Assembly (NCBI RefSeq): GCF_019203985.1
Contig: NZ_JAGSPD010000004.1
Span: 240,602-304,601 of the forward strand
Direction of reading: 5' to 3'
DNA from: Winogradskyella luteola
GTDB taxonomy: Bacteria > Bacteroidota > Bacteroidia > Flavobacteriales > Flavobacteriaceae
Length of the DNA stretch: 64,000 nt
Shown: positions 55,471 through 63,987 of the stretch, piece by piece
How the letters are laid out: each line of letters starts with the position of its first letter
Numbering within the stretch: position 1 is the first letter of the stretch
Made by a program: the position numbers and the translations under genes
Notes under the pieces: generated by a model
The model's input: only the letters and a program-made list of their open reading frames with translations
Database searches by the model: none
What the model was told of the DNA's origin: nothing

Positions 55471-56431
55471 TTCAAGTAGGAGTAATATGATTGAAGAAAT
55501 TACTCCTACACAAAATAAATCCCCTTTTATAGAATCTAACACCAAAGAAATAAATTTATCCCACCTAAAGAGAGATTGCACAATTCCTGTCTTTGCTAAG
55601 GATAATGAGATTACTATAAGTCATCAGGATTTTATTGAAGGTGTTCATCAATCAGCTAGGGGTGTTTTTAGCCATCAGGAGTTTTCTATACCATCAATAA
55701 GGGTTTCCCACATCATTAAAGGAAGAACTCCAGAGGCAATAAGAAAGCCAGCTAATGAACTCCTACCTCATGAAAAGACCATTTATTATGAAAGAATGGC
55801 TTTTACTATTGACATTCCAACTATTCAGGAATCAATTTCTGGAAACACATTGTCTTTATCAGTTGGAGGAGTGAGAGCTTATAATCAAGAAAACCTATAT
55901 TCAAAAAAGTCTCTTGAGAAATTCAAAGTCTTTGTAGGTTTCAAAAATTGGGTATGCACTAATCTCTGTATTTCAACAGATGGGTTTTCAGGAGAGATAA
56001 GAGCAAGTAATATGGATGAATTGCAGAATAAAGTGTTTAAATTACTATCAAGCTATAGTATGGAAATGCACTTGGAACAGATGAGTACTTTAGAAGAACA
56101 ATTCTTAACTGAAACTCAATTTGCTCAATTGTTAGGGAAAGCAAGACTATATAATCATTTACCTAAAAAGCTGAAGAATAATTTACCAGATTTGATTTTC
56201 AATGATGGTCAATTGAATAAAGTGGCAAGAGATTATTATGAAGATGAAAGTTTCTGTAAAGATGAAGAAGGGAATATTAACCTTTGGAATGTTTACAACC
56301 TCTTTACAGGAGCTAATAAGAGTAGTTACATTGATTCTTTTTTAGAGAGAAATGTAAATGCTCATAACTTTACCAATTCAATTTCTGAAGCTTTAAAAGG
56401 CAACAGTAGTTATCATTGGTTTTTGAGTTGA
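55451..56431 (+). CDS. DUF3871 family mobile-element protein
   Basis: A 326-residue protein matching DUF3871, found on Bacteroidota mobile elements. The N-terminal half contains SIRVSHIIKGRTPEAIRKPA and SLSVGGVRAYNQEN; the C-terminal half LWNVYNLFTGANK and FTNSISEAL. The family's role is not known; it is often with annealing or replication genes, as here. An alternative start at ATG 55487 is possible; the longer one overlaps the ATPase by 20 bases. A terminator follows at 56433. Confidence 0.85.
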   Translation: MELQVVNSSRSNMIEEITPTQNKSPFIESNTKEINLSHLKRDCTIPVFAKDNEITISHQDFIEGVHQSARGVFSHQEFSIPSIRVSHIIKGRTPEAIRKPANELLPHEKTIYYERMAFTIDIPTIQESISGNTLSLSVGGVRAYNQENLYSKKSLEKFKVFVGFKNWVCTNLCISTDGFSGEIRASNMDELQNKVFKLLSSYSMEMHLEQMSTLEEQFLTETQFAQLLGKARLYNHLPKKLKNNLPDLIFNDGQLNKVARDYYEDESFCKDEEGNINLWNVYNLFTGANKSSYIDSFLERNVNAHNFTNSISEALKGNSSYHWFLS

Positions 56432-56432
56432 T

Positions 56433-56460
56433 AATTTGGGCTGTTATTTCAGCCCAAATT
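56433..56460 (+). terminator. Terminator after the DUF3871 gene
   Basis: Stem aatttgggct/agcccaaatt with an eight-base loop and an A/T-rich tail, separating the replication-type genes from the Detocs-like operon. Confidence 0.7.
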
Positions 56461-56510
56461 ATTTATAAATATTTAAATGAAAGCCTATATTTATATAATC
56501 AAAAGTTAAA

Positions 56511-59500
56511 ATGAACTATAAATCACAATTATATCATCCAAGAACAGACAAAGCAAATGTTCTTTCTCACATTAAAACTCATGGATATGAGTTTTTCATG
56601 AAAGAAATAAAGAAGCTTAAGGCTCACCCTTCAATTAGATTGATTGTTGAAGGTAATGTGTTGCCAAAAGATTTCTCTTCTATTGGTAAGAATAGGCTAA
56701 TATATTACTCTGAAAATTTTGGAGGTGAATTAGCATGGATTGTGTGGTCTATCAAAAAATACCATAATGCACTAAATAAATATTTATCATATAAGACTCT
56801 GCTTGAGAATGAAATTTTGTTATCAAATTATGAAGATGCTTTAGATATTCTGGAACAAATTGAAAACAATATTTGCTTTTCATATTGGTCAACAGAATGT
56901 AAGTTTTCACTTAATGAGCTTTATGGTGGAACTGAAAAAAATTGGGAACTACTAAATGAATTATCTGAGAAAGCTGATGAGAATAGCTTAATACTGTTCC
57001 ACTTACAGTTATTCAGTAAAAAAGCTGAGGGCAAATTATCTTTTAATAGGTACAAAAGAATTTTAAATTATGATTTAGCAAATTTAAGTGCTGGTTTAAA
57101 GGAATACTTGTATTTTAAGTTTGGTTATTTTTTTATTCAGGAATATTCACACTTAGAGTACTTTCTTTTAACTGAAGCAAACTCTTCAATAATAGATAGA
57201 TATGAGCTTGTTATAAATTTACTTACAGATATTGTTTCTGACAAAGACCATAAAGATTACCAGTTATCAGTTCAAGTAATAAATGAGTTAAGTGAAGTTA
57301 TTGTAGATAAGAGGCTGGATAGGTTAAAAGAGTTTTGTTCTCAAAAATTAATTGAAGAAAATGCTGATAATCAAGTGTTAAGATTTCTAGAAAATTACAC
57401 TAAAGGTGATTATAACTTATGCATAAAAGAATTTCCAAAAATTGTTGAGGAATACCCATCTCATATTGAACTTTTTGAACCATATATTAAATCATTAATT
57501 GAAGAAGATAGAGCTTTTGAAAAAACAGGAGTGTCTAAAGAAATAGATGATATACTTCTTAATTTGTATTCCTTATACAGTTTTGATGATGAGTTTGATT
57601 TTGCCTTTGAAAATTTAGCAAAAAAAACCATTACATTTTCTGGTTTAAATTCTTACAGGCAGTTACTTGGTCTTATTTCATCTTTGATTTTGATTAAATC
57701 CAAAAACAATAAAATTTCAGATTTGATATTTGTTAATTCAAATTTCTCAAACCCCATATTGTTTTTGTTTAATAGGGATATGGCAATTAATCATGAGTAT
57801 GATTTTAATTCATTGCCTTATAAGGTCAACTATTTGAAAGGAAAGGGAGAGTTTAATTCCAGTATGTTTTCTGGAATATTACCAGATAAAAAAAGCTTTT
57901 TATATCAAATCAGGTCAACATTTTTAAGCAGTAATGCAGAGCAAAGCTTGAGTCTTATTGATGAATTTTTGGAGAGGAGTGATTTAAAAATTATAGATGA
58001 AAGTGACATTTTCAACATAAAATTTTACTGCTATTTGATTAAAGAAGAAATAAATCAAGCTATTACTTTATTATCTAATCAATATTTAATCAATAAAAAT
58101 CTATGTGCTAAAGTAGATACTATAGAGTTGTTGAATTTGGTAGATGAAAGAATAGATGAAATACCTGGCTCTTTTGAATCAGTAATCTTTAGTCATTTTG
58201 CTAATTCTAGTTCCTACTTTCAATTTGTAAATCTTGATGAATTATTTATAGAAATTAATGTAGAATATCCACATCAATTATTAGATAAAATAGACAGTAA
58301 TAACAGAAACAAAATTATCTACATCTTAGAGAAAGTATGTAATGTAGATGTACTGGGCAATTTTTTAATTTTTGAATCAAGAGATGAAGTGGTAAAAGAG
58401 AGGGAGAGTATCCTTATGAGCCTTTTGGAGATTATGCCAAATAAGGAGGAAGAATATATTGATGAAATTGCAAAGTTGAAAAGACTAGAGATAGTTAAGA
58501 GTGTTATTAAGGAGGTCAATGATGGTAGAATATATATTAATATAAATAGTCTTGACCAATCACATAAGAATGTTTTTCAAAATAATTTTGATAGACTTCA
58601 GAGTCTTATAGACTATACTGCTAGTCATGATTTGTGGATTATTGATATAAATGATAAAATTCAAAAACTTTATCAGGATATACCTAATGCTGAAGATTTA
58701 AAAAAGGATGCTGCCTATTTGACTTGTAAATCATTTGTGAATGAGCTAATCAATAATTTCCTTTACAGTGAAGAATATGGATTAGATGGGTGTTTAAGCA
58801 CCAGGATAAGACATGGTGCTTTAGAAAATATAATAAGAAGTGTTTTTGAGAGAAATGGTCTTATTGCAAAAAAGACAGGAGAAGATTATCAGGATATTGA
58901 ATATTGGATTTTAGATGGAAATCATATTAATGATAATTTACATACTCAAATTCAAAATCATTTTAAAGTCTTTTCAAAGAAGACAGATGATTTGATAAAG
59001 TTTTTAGTGAAAGAAGTGGTTCAGATTTATTCTATCAAGACTACTGACAAACAAGATGCAATCTTTAATTATTACTTTTCAGATGACATACATTGGATTA
59101 TTTATAAAGATTTGAAAGAAGTTCTTAATGCCAATTATTCAGACTTCATAAATACTATATTTGATATCCTAAAAACTCATACAAATAAGATTCTAGAGAA
59201 AACCAGAGGTTATTTCAAAGTTGATGTAAAAAATAAGCTCATTTCTTATTTAGAGGAATTGAATTCTTCAATAAACAATACTCTTTTGGATGAAGCTTAT
59301 CCAAAATTGACAAATAATATAAAAACAGCAACTACTGAAATCCAAAATGTAATTGATGGTAACATTTCTGAGTGGTTTAAACTATCTGAGGATTCATATC
59401 AAAATGTTTTAGATTTTGAGTCAATTATAAACACAAGTATTTCCTTGACTAATAACAACAATATTGATTTTGACCCTAAGATTGAGTGTGAACAAGATGT

Positions 59501-59897
59501 TGGAGTCTATGGCTATTTACATTTCATATTCATCTTTAGGATACTTTTTGATAACATAATCAAGCACTCTAAGCTGGCTCCCTCAGAAGTTGATGCTTCT
59601 GTTATAATAGATTTTGATGATGCTGAATCTGTACTTAAAATTGTTGTTAAAAGTAAGCTTAATACCTCCTTAAACAAGAATGCTTTAAATGAAAAGTTCA
59701 AATTAATAAAAGAAGGATGGACTGCAAAGAAAGCAAACCAATCTGTAATAAATAAAGAAGGGGGTTCTGGTTATGGAAAAATTAAGAGAATACTCAAATA
59801 TGATTTAAACTCTGATGATAATGAATTTGATTATTTAATTGAAGAAGATTATTTAACAGTTATGATTCATATTTCTAAATGGAGAACATTGGTATAA
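56511..59897 (+). CDS. Detocs DtcA-like sensor: repeat domain plus GHKL kinase domain
   Basis: A 1,128-residue protein. Residues 1-760 are all helical with repeat-like spacing (pairs such as ALDILEQIENNICFSYW and VLRFLENYTKGDYNLC), consistent with TPR-like repeats. A candidate phospho-accepting His is H768 in LSTRIRHGALENIIRS. The C-terminus is a GHKL ATPase: N-box ILFDNIIKHSK with N1015, and G-box EGGSGYGKIKRIL (1083-1095). The layout of long helical repeats, a histidine-kinase domain and two following receivers is that of Detocs DtcA. No membrane segment is seen, so it senses something in the cytoplasm. Function is inferred from architecture. Confidence 0.8.
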   Translation: MNYKSQLYHPRTDKANVLSHIKTHGYEFFMKEIKKLKAHPSIRLIVEGNVLPKDFSSIGKNRLIYYSENFGGELAWIVWSIKKYHNALNKYLSYKTLLENEILLSNYEDALDILEQIENNICFSYWSTECKFSLNELYGGTEKNWELLNELSEKADENSLILFHLQLFSKKAEGKLSFNRYKRILNYDLANLSAGLKEYLYFKFGYFFIQEYSHLEYFLLTEANSSIIDRYELVINLLTDIVSDKDHKDYQLSVQVINELSEVIVDKRLDRLKEFCSQKLIEENADNQVLRFLENYTKGDYNLCIKEFPKIVEEYPSHIELFEPYIKSLIEEDRAFEKTGVSKEIDDILLNLYSLYSFDDEFDFAFENLAKKTITFSGLNSYRQLLGLISSLILIKSKNNKISDLIFVNSNFSNPILFLFNRDMAINHEYDFNSLPYKVNYLKGKGEFNSSMFSGILPDKKSFLYQIRSTFLSSNAEQSLSLIDEFLERSDLKIIDESDIFNIKFYCYLIKEEINQAITLLSNQYLINKNLCAKVDTIELLNLVDERIDEIPGSFESVIFSHFANSSSYFQFVNLDELFIEINVEYPHQLLDKIDSNNRNKIIYILEKVCNVDVLGNFLIFESRDEVVKERESILMSLLEIMPNKEEEYIDEIAKLKRLEIVKSVIKEVNDGRIYININSLDQSHKNVFQNNFDRLQSLIDYTASHDLWIIDINDKIQKLYQDIPNAEDLKKDAAYLTCKSFVNELINNFLYSEEYGLDGCLSTRIRHGALENIIRSVFERNGLIAKKTGEDYQDIEYWILDGNHINDNLHTQIQNHFKVFSKKTDDLIKFLVKEVVQIYSIKTTDKQDAIFNYYFSDDIHWIIYKDLKEVLNANYSDFINTIFDILKTHTNKILEKTRGYFKVDVKNKLISYLEELNSSINNTLLDEAYPKLTNNIKTATTEIQNVIDGNISEWFKLSEDSYQNVLDFESIINTSISLTNNNNIDFDPKIECEQDVGVYGYLHFIFIFRILFDNIIKHSKLAPSEVDASVIIDFDDAESVLKIVVKSKLNTSLNKNALNEKFKLIKEGWTAKKANQSVINKEGGSGYGKIKRILKYDLNSDDNEFDYLIEEDYLTVMIHISKWRTLV

Positions 59898-59912
59898 ACA
59901 CAAATTAATATT

Positions 59913-60350
59913 ATGAATAATATCTTATTGATTGAAGATGATGCAAAAAAAGTTAAGGACATTTCATCATTCATAAGTGAAAAATACAAAAATGTAAACT
60001 TGGTTGTAGAGAAGTCATTTAGAGGTGGATTGAAACAAATTTATGACAATGAATTTGACTTGCTACTTATTGATATGACAATCCCTAAATGGGGAGACAA
60101 TATATCTGGAGAAAGTATAGAATATGAAAGTTTTGGGGGATTTAACATCATGAAAGAAATGAAAAGAAAAAAGAGAATTATACCTTCAATAATGATAACA
60201 ATGTTCAATGAGTTTGGTGTTGAGGATAGTTTTATCTCTCTTGAGTCTATAGACAATTTATGCAAATCTAATTTTGAATTTTACAAAGGCTTAGTTTATT
60301 ACACATCAAAAAATGAGGAGTGGATGTCAAACTTAGAGGACCTTTTATGA
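59913..60350 (+). CDS. Stand-alone receiver domain (DtcB-like)
   Basis: A 145-residue receiver with acidic pair E8-D9-D10 in ILLIEDDAKK and phospho-acceptor D54 in LLLIDMTIP. A switch-type Thr is present in IMITMF. No output domain is attached. In Detocs a lone receiver acts as a phosphate sink that prevents accidental activation. Its stop overlaps the next start (ATGA), so the two receivers are translationally coupled. Confidence 0.85.
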   Translation: MNNILLIEDDAKKVKDISSFISEKYKNVNLVVEKSFRGGLKQIYDNEFDLLLIDMTIPKWGDNISGESIEYESFGGFNIMKEMKRKKRIIPSIMITMFNEFGVEDSFISLESIDNLCKSNFEFYKGLVYYTSKNEEWMSNLEDLL

Positions 60351-61435
60351 GAATTTTGATTACAGATGATGATAAGAATAAGCTTGCATCAATATTGAGT
60401 GCTATAAATAATGTATCAACTGACCTCAAAATTGATAATGCAATGTGTGGAAAAGAGGCTTTAAGGTTAATGCTAAAGAAAAAATATGATTTATTGATAA
60501 TTGATTTGAACTTACCTTTTACAGAGATTGAAGAACCTACTGAAGGGGGTGGTAAAAAAGTTGTTTCAGAAATATATAGAAGAATAAGGACTATTTATGT
60601 TCCAAATTATATTGTTGGCTTAACACAATATGAGAAATTTGTGAATGATTATTTTAATGTTTGGAAAATATTTCATTACAAAAATAATGATACTGAATGG
60701 ATTGGTAATTTAAAAAAATTAATAACACATATAATTCATGCTAAAAGAACTGAAACCAACCATGAAGAAGAATTACATAGAATCATAGTTGAAGGAGAAA
60801 CTGACTTTTACTTTCTTCAAAAGGGAATAGATTTGTTTTTTCCAGAATTAAAAGATAAAGTTGCTATTCATCATAAAAAAAGTGCTGGCACCAATTGGGT
60901 TGTAAATCAGTCTTTAATATGGATGAATTCATATCATAAAGACTCTAATTCTGAAGATTTAATTGCAGTTTCTATACTAGATAGTGATACTGCTGGTATA
61001 AATGCTCAAAAGGAAATTAATGATTTGTTTAGTAGTGACAAACAAAGGAACATATTGAAAACATATAGAATTAGAGAAAATCATTCTGAATGTGTTAAGA
61101 AATTCTTTGTTTGTGGTTGTAAAATTCAATTTGAAATAGAATCCATGTTTGATGTTAAACACTTGATATATGCAAACAGCAAAGGATGGTTAAGTAGTAC
61201 TAATTCAGAACTTATATCATCCCCAAAAGAATGGGATGTGTTGACTGAAAACCTTAAAGAGTTTTTACTAAAGAAAGGCCTCAAAGAAGATGAATTACTT
61301 TATTTAAAACCTGTATCAAGACTTAAGAAAGAAAAGTTTTGTAATTACATTTTAAGCCTTGATAACCCTAAGGAGGTTTTTAAAAATTTTGAGAGTGTTC
61401 TTTTAGATGTGTTTCAAAAACTTGGCTTAAAGTAA
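60347..61435 (+). CDS. Receiver-TOPRIM fusion, DtcC-like effector
   Basis: A 362-residue protein. Residues 1-125 are a receiver (D7-D9 in ITDDDKNK, phospho-acceptor D53 in IIDLNLPF). Residues about 140-260 carry TOPRIM motifs: E149 in IIVEGETDFYFL and D212-x-D214 in ILDSDTAGINA, as in OLD-type nucleases. The C-terminal 100 residues are not recognised. Fusing a receiver to an effector matches DtcC; the best-known Detocs effector is a nucleosidase, so a TOPRIM effector would be a variant. I chose ATG 60347 over a longer start, since it gives the four-base overlap. Confidence 0.83.
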   Translation: MRILITDDDKNKLASILSAINNVSTDLKIDNAMCGKEALRLMLKKKYDLLIIDLNLPFTEIEEPTEGGGKKVVSEIYRRIRTIYVPNYIVGLTQYEKFVNDYFNVWKIFHYKNNDTEWIGNLKKLITHIIHAKRTETNHEEELHRIIVEGETDFYFLQKGIDLFFPELKDKVAIHHKKSAGTNWVVNQSLIWMNSYHKDSNSEDLIAVSILDSDTAGINAQKEINDLFSSDKQRNILKTYRIRENHSECVKKFFVCGCKIQFEIESMFDVKHLIYANSKGWLSSTNSELISSPKEWDVLTENLKEFLLKKGLKEDELLYLKPVSRLKKEKFCNYILSLDNPKEVFKNFESVLLDVFQKLGLK

Positions 61436-61448
61436 TTAAATTCAATAA

Positions 61449-61889
61449 TTAAGTTTTTAAAATAAAATAACAAATAACTAGAGTTATATTAATTATTAAG
61501 TAAAATGGTGTTACAGATGATTTAAATAAGACATTCCAATAATTATACTGACCACTAGTATAAAGTTTTGGATTCATTTCAAATACCATTTTAGTTTTAA
61601 TATCTTTTTCTGGTGTTAAATCACATATGTCTTTATAAATTCCTCTAAATTTTCTCTCTAATTGTATGTAGTAGGCATCAAAAAGCCAAAAAAGAGTTAC
61701 TATAGGGATTGGAATAACAATAAATAGAATATTCTTATTTGATGCATAAATTGCTAAAAAGGCAGCTAAAATTGTTACCATCATTCCTTTAATCTGAAAA
61801 GAATTAGTATTCATCCTAGTTATTACAGATTGAACAAATTCTCTATGTTGTGTTTTTCTGGATTCTAACATTTCTTTAGTTTTAGTCAT
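61449..61889 (-). CDS. Small membrane protein partner of TIR genes
   Basis: A 146-residue protein with three hydrophobic segments (about 33-50, 54-78, 126-144) and the pattern VITRMNTNSFQIKGMMVTI followed by FWLFDAYYIQLERKFR. From memory this pattern recurs in proteins encoded next to bacterial TIR-domain genes. The layout resembles small membrane effectors of nucleotide-signalling defence systems, but no family is certain. It overlaps the upstream TIR gene by eight bases and is convergent with the TOPRIM gene. Confidence 0.7.
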   Translation of the reverse strand: MTKTKEMLESRKTQHREFVQSVITRMNTNSFQIKGMMVTILAAFLAIYASNKNILFIVIPIPIVTLFWLFDAYYIQLERKFRGIYKDICDLTPEKDIKTKMVFEMNPKLYTSGQYNYWNVLFKSSVTPFYLIINITLVICYFILKT

Positions 61890-62676
61890 TACTTATATTT
61901 TTCATTATGTACAAAATATCTAAGGGATGAGAATTTTTGTTTTCAACATTGTTTGAAAGATTATTCCAATTTTTCAAATCCATGCTAGATAGTTCTATGA
62001 GGTGAGAAGTATCTGTTTCATAGGTTATTTTAAAGTTCTCATTTAAGTCATATGATTTTCTAATTTGTTCAGAAAAAAGCATTGTTTTTTTTCTTGTGAT
62101 ATTATTATTCTGTTTTAAAATTTTTGATAAGAATAACTCACTATAAATCCAAGGAGACTCAGTTTCATGAATTGCCTTTTTGATGGATATTGAGTTAAGT
62201 GTTTCAAAAAACATTAAACACTCTGTTTTGTGCATCATTTCTGAGATAGCATTAATTAACATCATATGTGCATGGCTAGTTGTAATATTTCTTTTTTCAT
62301 ATGAATATGTCTTTTTTTTCTTATCATAACAATATTCATTATCTATTTCTTTAAGGAGTTCATTTACATTGCCCCAAATAATAGAGTCTATAAAAACTTT
62401 TAAGTCAAGTTTGTTTTTAACCCAACCAGCAAAATGTTTAGCTTTCTCTATGTCTTTGTGAGAATGGGATAAGAAAATATCACATTCAATTTGGGGGAAC
62501 CACTCTTTTTGAGTTGCACTACCATCTATTATTTCATCTTTTTTAAATTTAACTCTTAGATTTTCATTGATTTTGGATTTATAGTTGTTAAATAAATTCT
62601 TACCTGTTAACTTATCAATTGATGACATGAAAATGTTGTCAAATGAATTTTGATTTATTTTGAACTTACTATACAT
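61882..62676 (-). CDS. TIR-like domain protein, larger type
   Basis: A 264-residue protein with an N-terminal helical part, then a TIR-like domain: CDIFLSHSHKDIEKAKHFAGW, LDLKVFIDSIIWGNVNELL, the conserved SHAHMML and the catalytic-type SPWIYSEL (E180). The motifs DGSATQKEWFPQIE and IDNEYC also recur in this group. TIR domains hydrolyse NAD or make signals from it. The gene lies between the smaller TIR gene and the membrane-protein gene. Confidence 0.82.
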   Translation of the reverse strand: MYSKFKINQNSFDNIFMSSIDKLTGKNLFNNYKSKINENLRVKFKKDEIIDGSATQKEWFPQIECDIFLSHSHKDIEKAKHFAGWVKNKLDLKVFIDSIIWGNVNELLKEIDNEYCYDKKKKTYSYEKRNITTSHAHMMLINAISEMMHKTECLMFFETLNSISIKKAIHETESPWIYSELFLSKILKQNNNITRKKTMLFSEQIRKSYDLNENFKITYETDTSHLIELSSMDLKNWNNLSNNVENKNSHPLDILYIMKNISND

Positions 62677-62690
62677 TTATTATGCAGTTT

Positions 62691-63257
62691 TTAGTCTTTG
62701 AGCCATTGAATGAAGTCTTTTCTTTTACCATTTGGATAAATTAAATAATATTCATCATCCCAGTCTAGAGATTTGTATTTTTTATTTATATATGGATATA
62801 TCTGTAAGTATTCATTTCCAATCCAATTTCCTGAGTTTTCTGCAACAGGCAATAAAGCAATATTCTCTATATATTTATGAGCATCACCAATACCTAATTC
62901 CCAATTACACCATTTAGATTCTATACCTTCATTTGTGGCTAAGAGAATGAACTTTTTGTTAACATCAATCATATCCTTTATTTTTAATGCTGTTTTGCTT
63001 GAAGGGGGGTATGACATCTCATCATCCATCCAATCTACATATACTTCTACCTTTAAATTTGTCAATACTGCTACCAAGTATTCAACTAAATCTGCATTTT
63101 TATGACTATGACTTATAAATACACTTGATTCAAATTCATTTCTATTTTTTACTATTTTAGAAAGTTTTGTTTCTAATAATGCAAATGATTTTCTAAGTGT
63201 ATTATTATTCTTTTCTACATTATTTATTAATTGATTTTTTGTAATAAAATCTGCCAT
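62691..63257 (-). CDS. TIR domain protein, smaller type
   Basis: A 188-residue protein. After a 40-residue helical lead, the TIR domain runs from SVFISHSHKNADLV through VEVYVDWMDDE to the catalytic region GIESKWCNWELGIGDAHK with E120. It is the first gene of the minus-strand module. TIR proteins in bacterial defence degrade NAD or synthesise signal molecules. In this operon it may make the signal. Confidence 0.87.
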   Translation of the reverse strand: MADFITKNQLINNVEKNNNTLRKSFALLETKLSKIVKNRNEFESSVFISHSHKNADLVEYLVAVLTNLKVEVYVDWMDDEMSYPPSSKTALKIKDMIDVNKKFILLATNEGIESKWCNWELGIGDAHKYIENIALLPVAENSGNWIGNEYLQIYPYINKKYKSLDWDDEYYLIYPNGKRKDFIQWLKD

Positions 63258-63515
63258 AATGGATGAAAAATTGAACTCTAAACTTACTATAAAACAACTG
63301 ATTGTGGAATTTTTTTTTCAAAAAAATTACCCCCCTTCTATTTTACTCACTCATCACCTTCCCTATGGAAAACCCCCACCCACTTCTGGACTGGGAAAGA
63401 TCCCCATGCCTTGCTTTTTGAAGGCAAAAAATTGACAGCAGTAAATTTATCAAGGTGATAGCTGATGTTTTCTTCTGTCAAGAGAATCAAATGTTTAACT
63501 CAAAAATTATTTATT
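63258..63515. other. Divergent control region of the TIR operon and a small gene
   Basis: A T-run, A-run and then a strongly pyrimidine-rich plus strand (about 63326-63410, with ccccccttct and acccccaccc blocks). It separates the minus-strand TIR operon from the plus-strand gene at 63516, so it must hold both promoters. The base asymmetry is unlike the rest of the element. No clear -33/-7 pair is seen. Confidence 0.45.
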
Positions 63516-63890
63516 ATGGTAACTGTTATTGGATATGACAAAAGACTATCAGAAGATGGTAGAGAATTTTTTACACTAACCATTCAAGGTGGTGTAGAAG
63601 TTGTGCAGTCTCAAAATGGGAACTTATACATGACTGCTAGAAAATCAAGTATTCCCTCAACCTTTGATGAAGAGGGTTGCAAATTGGCTGTTGGAACAGA
63701 AATTCCTGGTAAGATTGAAAAGGTAGCCTGTGAGGAATATGAGTATGTGAATAAAGATACTGGAGAAGTTATTTCTCTTTCACATACCTATCAGTATGTT
63801 TCAGAAGAAAAGAAACAGGACAAGCAAAGTTCAATGCCTGAGTTTATGCCAGTTGACTTTGAACAAAATGTTCCTGTAGTGGCTCAGTAA
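63516..63890 (+). CDS. Small mobile-element protein of unknown function
   Basis: A 124-residue protein, likely beta-rich, from ATG 63516 (MVTVIGYDKRLSEDGREFF); a 17-residue longer start is possible. An acidic, flexible C-terminal tail (PEFMPVDFEQNVPVVAQ) follows a Lys/Gln linker. The layout of a beta domain with an acidic tail recalls single-strand DNA-binding or accessory replication proteins, but I see no motif that proves it. Confidence 0.6.
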   Translation: MVTVIGYDKRLSEDGREFFTLTIQGGVEVVQSQNGNLYMTARKSSIPSTFDEEGCKLAVGTEIPGKIEKVACEEYEYVNKDTGEVISLSHTYQYVSEEKKQDKQSSMPEFMPVDFEQNVPVVAQ

Positions 63891-63896
63891 TGACAA

Positions 63897-63935
63897 TTCA
63901 TGTCATGACTCTTTATATAGTAGTTGTGACATGAA
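63897..63935. repeat. Element palindrome 2 (CATGTCA arms, TATATAG centre)
   Basis: Arms ttcatgtca/tgacatgaa around a centre containing ctttatatagtag. Read in reverse, the core resembles palindrome 1 (ctactatata). Confidence 0.6.
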
Positions 63936-63952
63936 TTTACATTTTTCAACAA

Positions 63953-63987
63953 TTTGTGATTTTATCTATATAGGAGAGAATCACAAA
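63953..63987. repeat. Element palindrome 3 (TTTGTGATT arms)
   Basis: Arms tttgtgatt/aatcacaaa around ttatctatataggagag. It has the same design as the other two element palindromes but different arms. Confidence 0.55.

Noticed and set aside
56511..61435. Reading the operon as an ordinary two-component system
   Set aside because: No DNA-binding output domain is present, the kinase is soluble and very large, and the second receiver is fused to a nuclease-type domain, which favours a defence role.
62732..62917. Short plus-strand frame inside the TIR gene region
   Set aside because: It is antisense to a strong TIR coding sequence with catalytic motifs.
61882..63257. Classical Thoeris (ThsA/ThsB)
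   Set aside because: I see no SIR2- or SLOG-bearing ThsA gene in the operon; the partner is a small membrane protein, so I call it only TIR-based.
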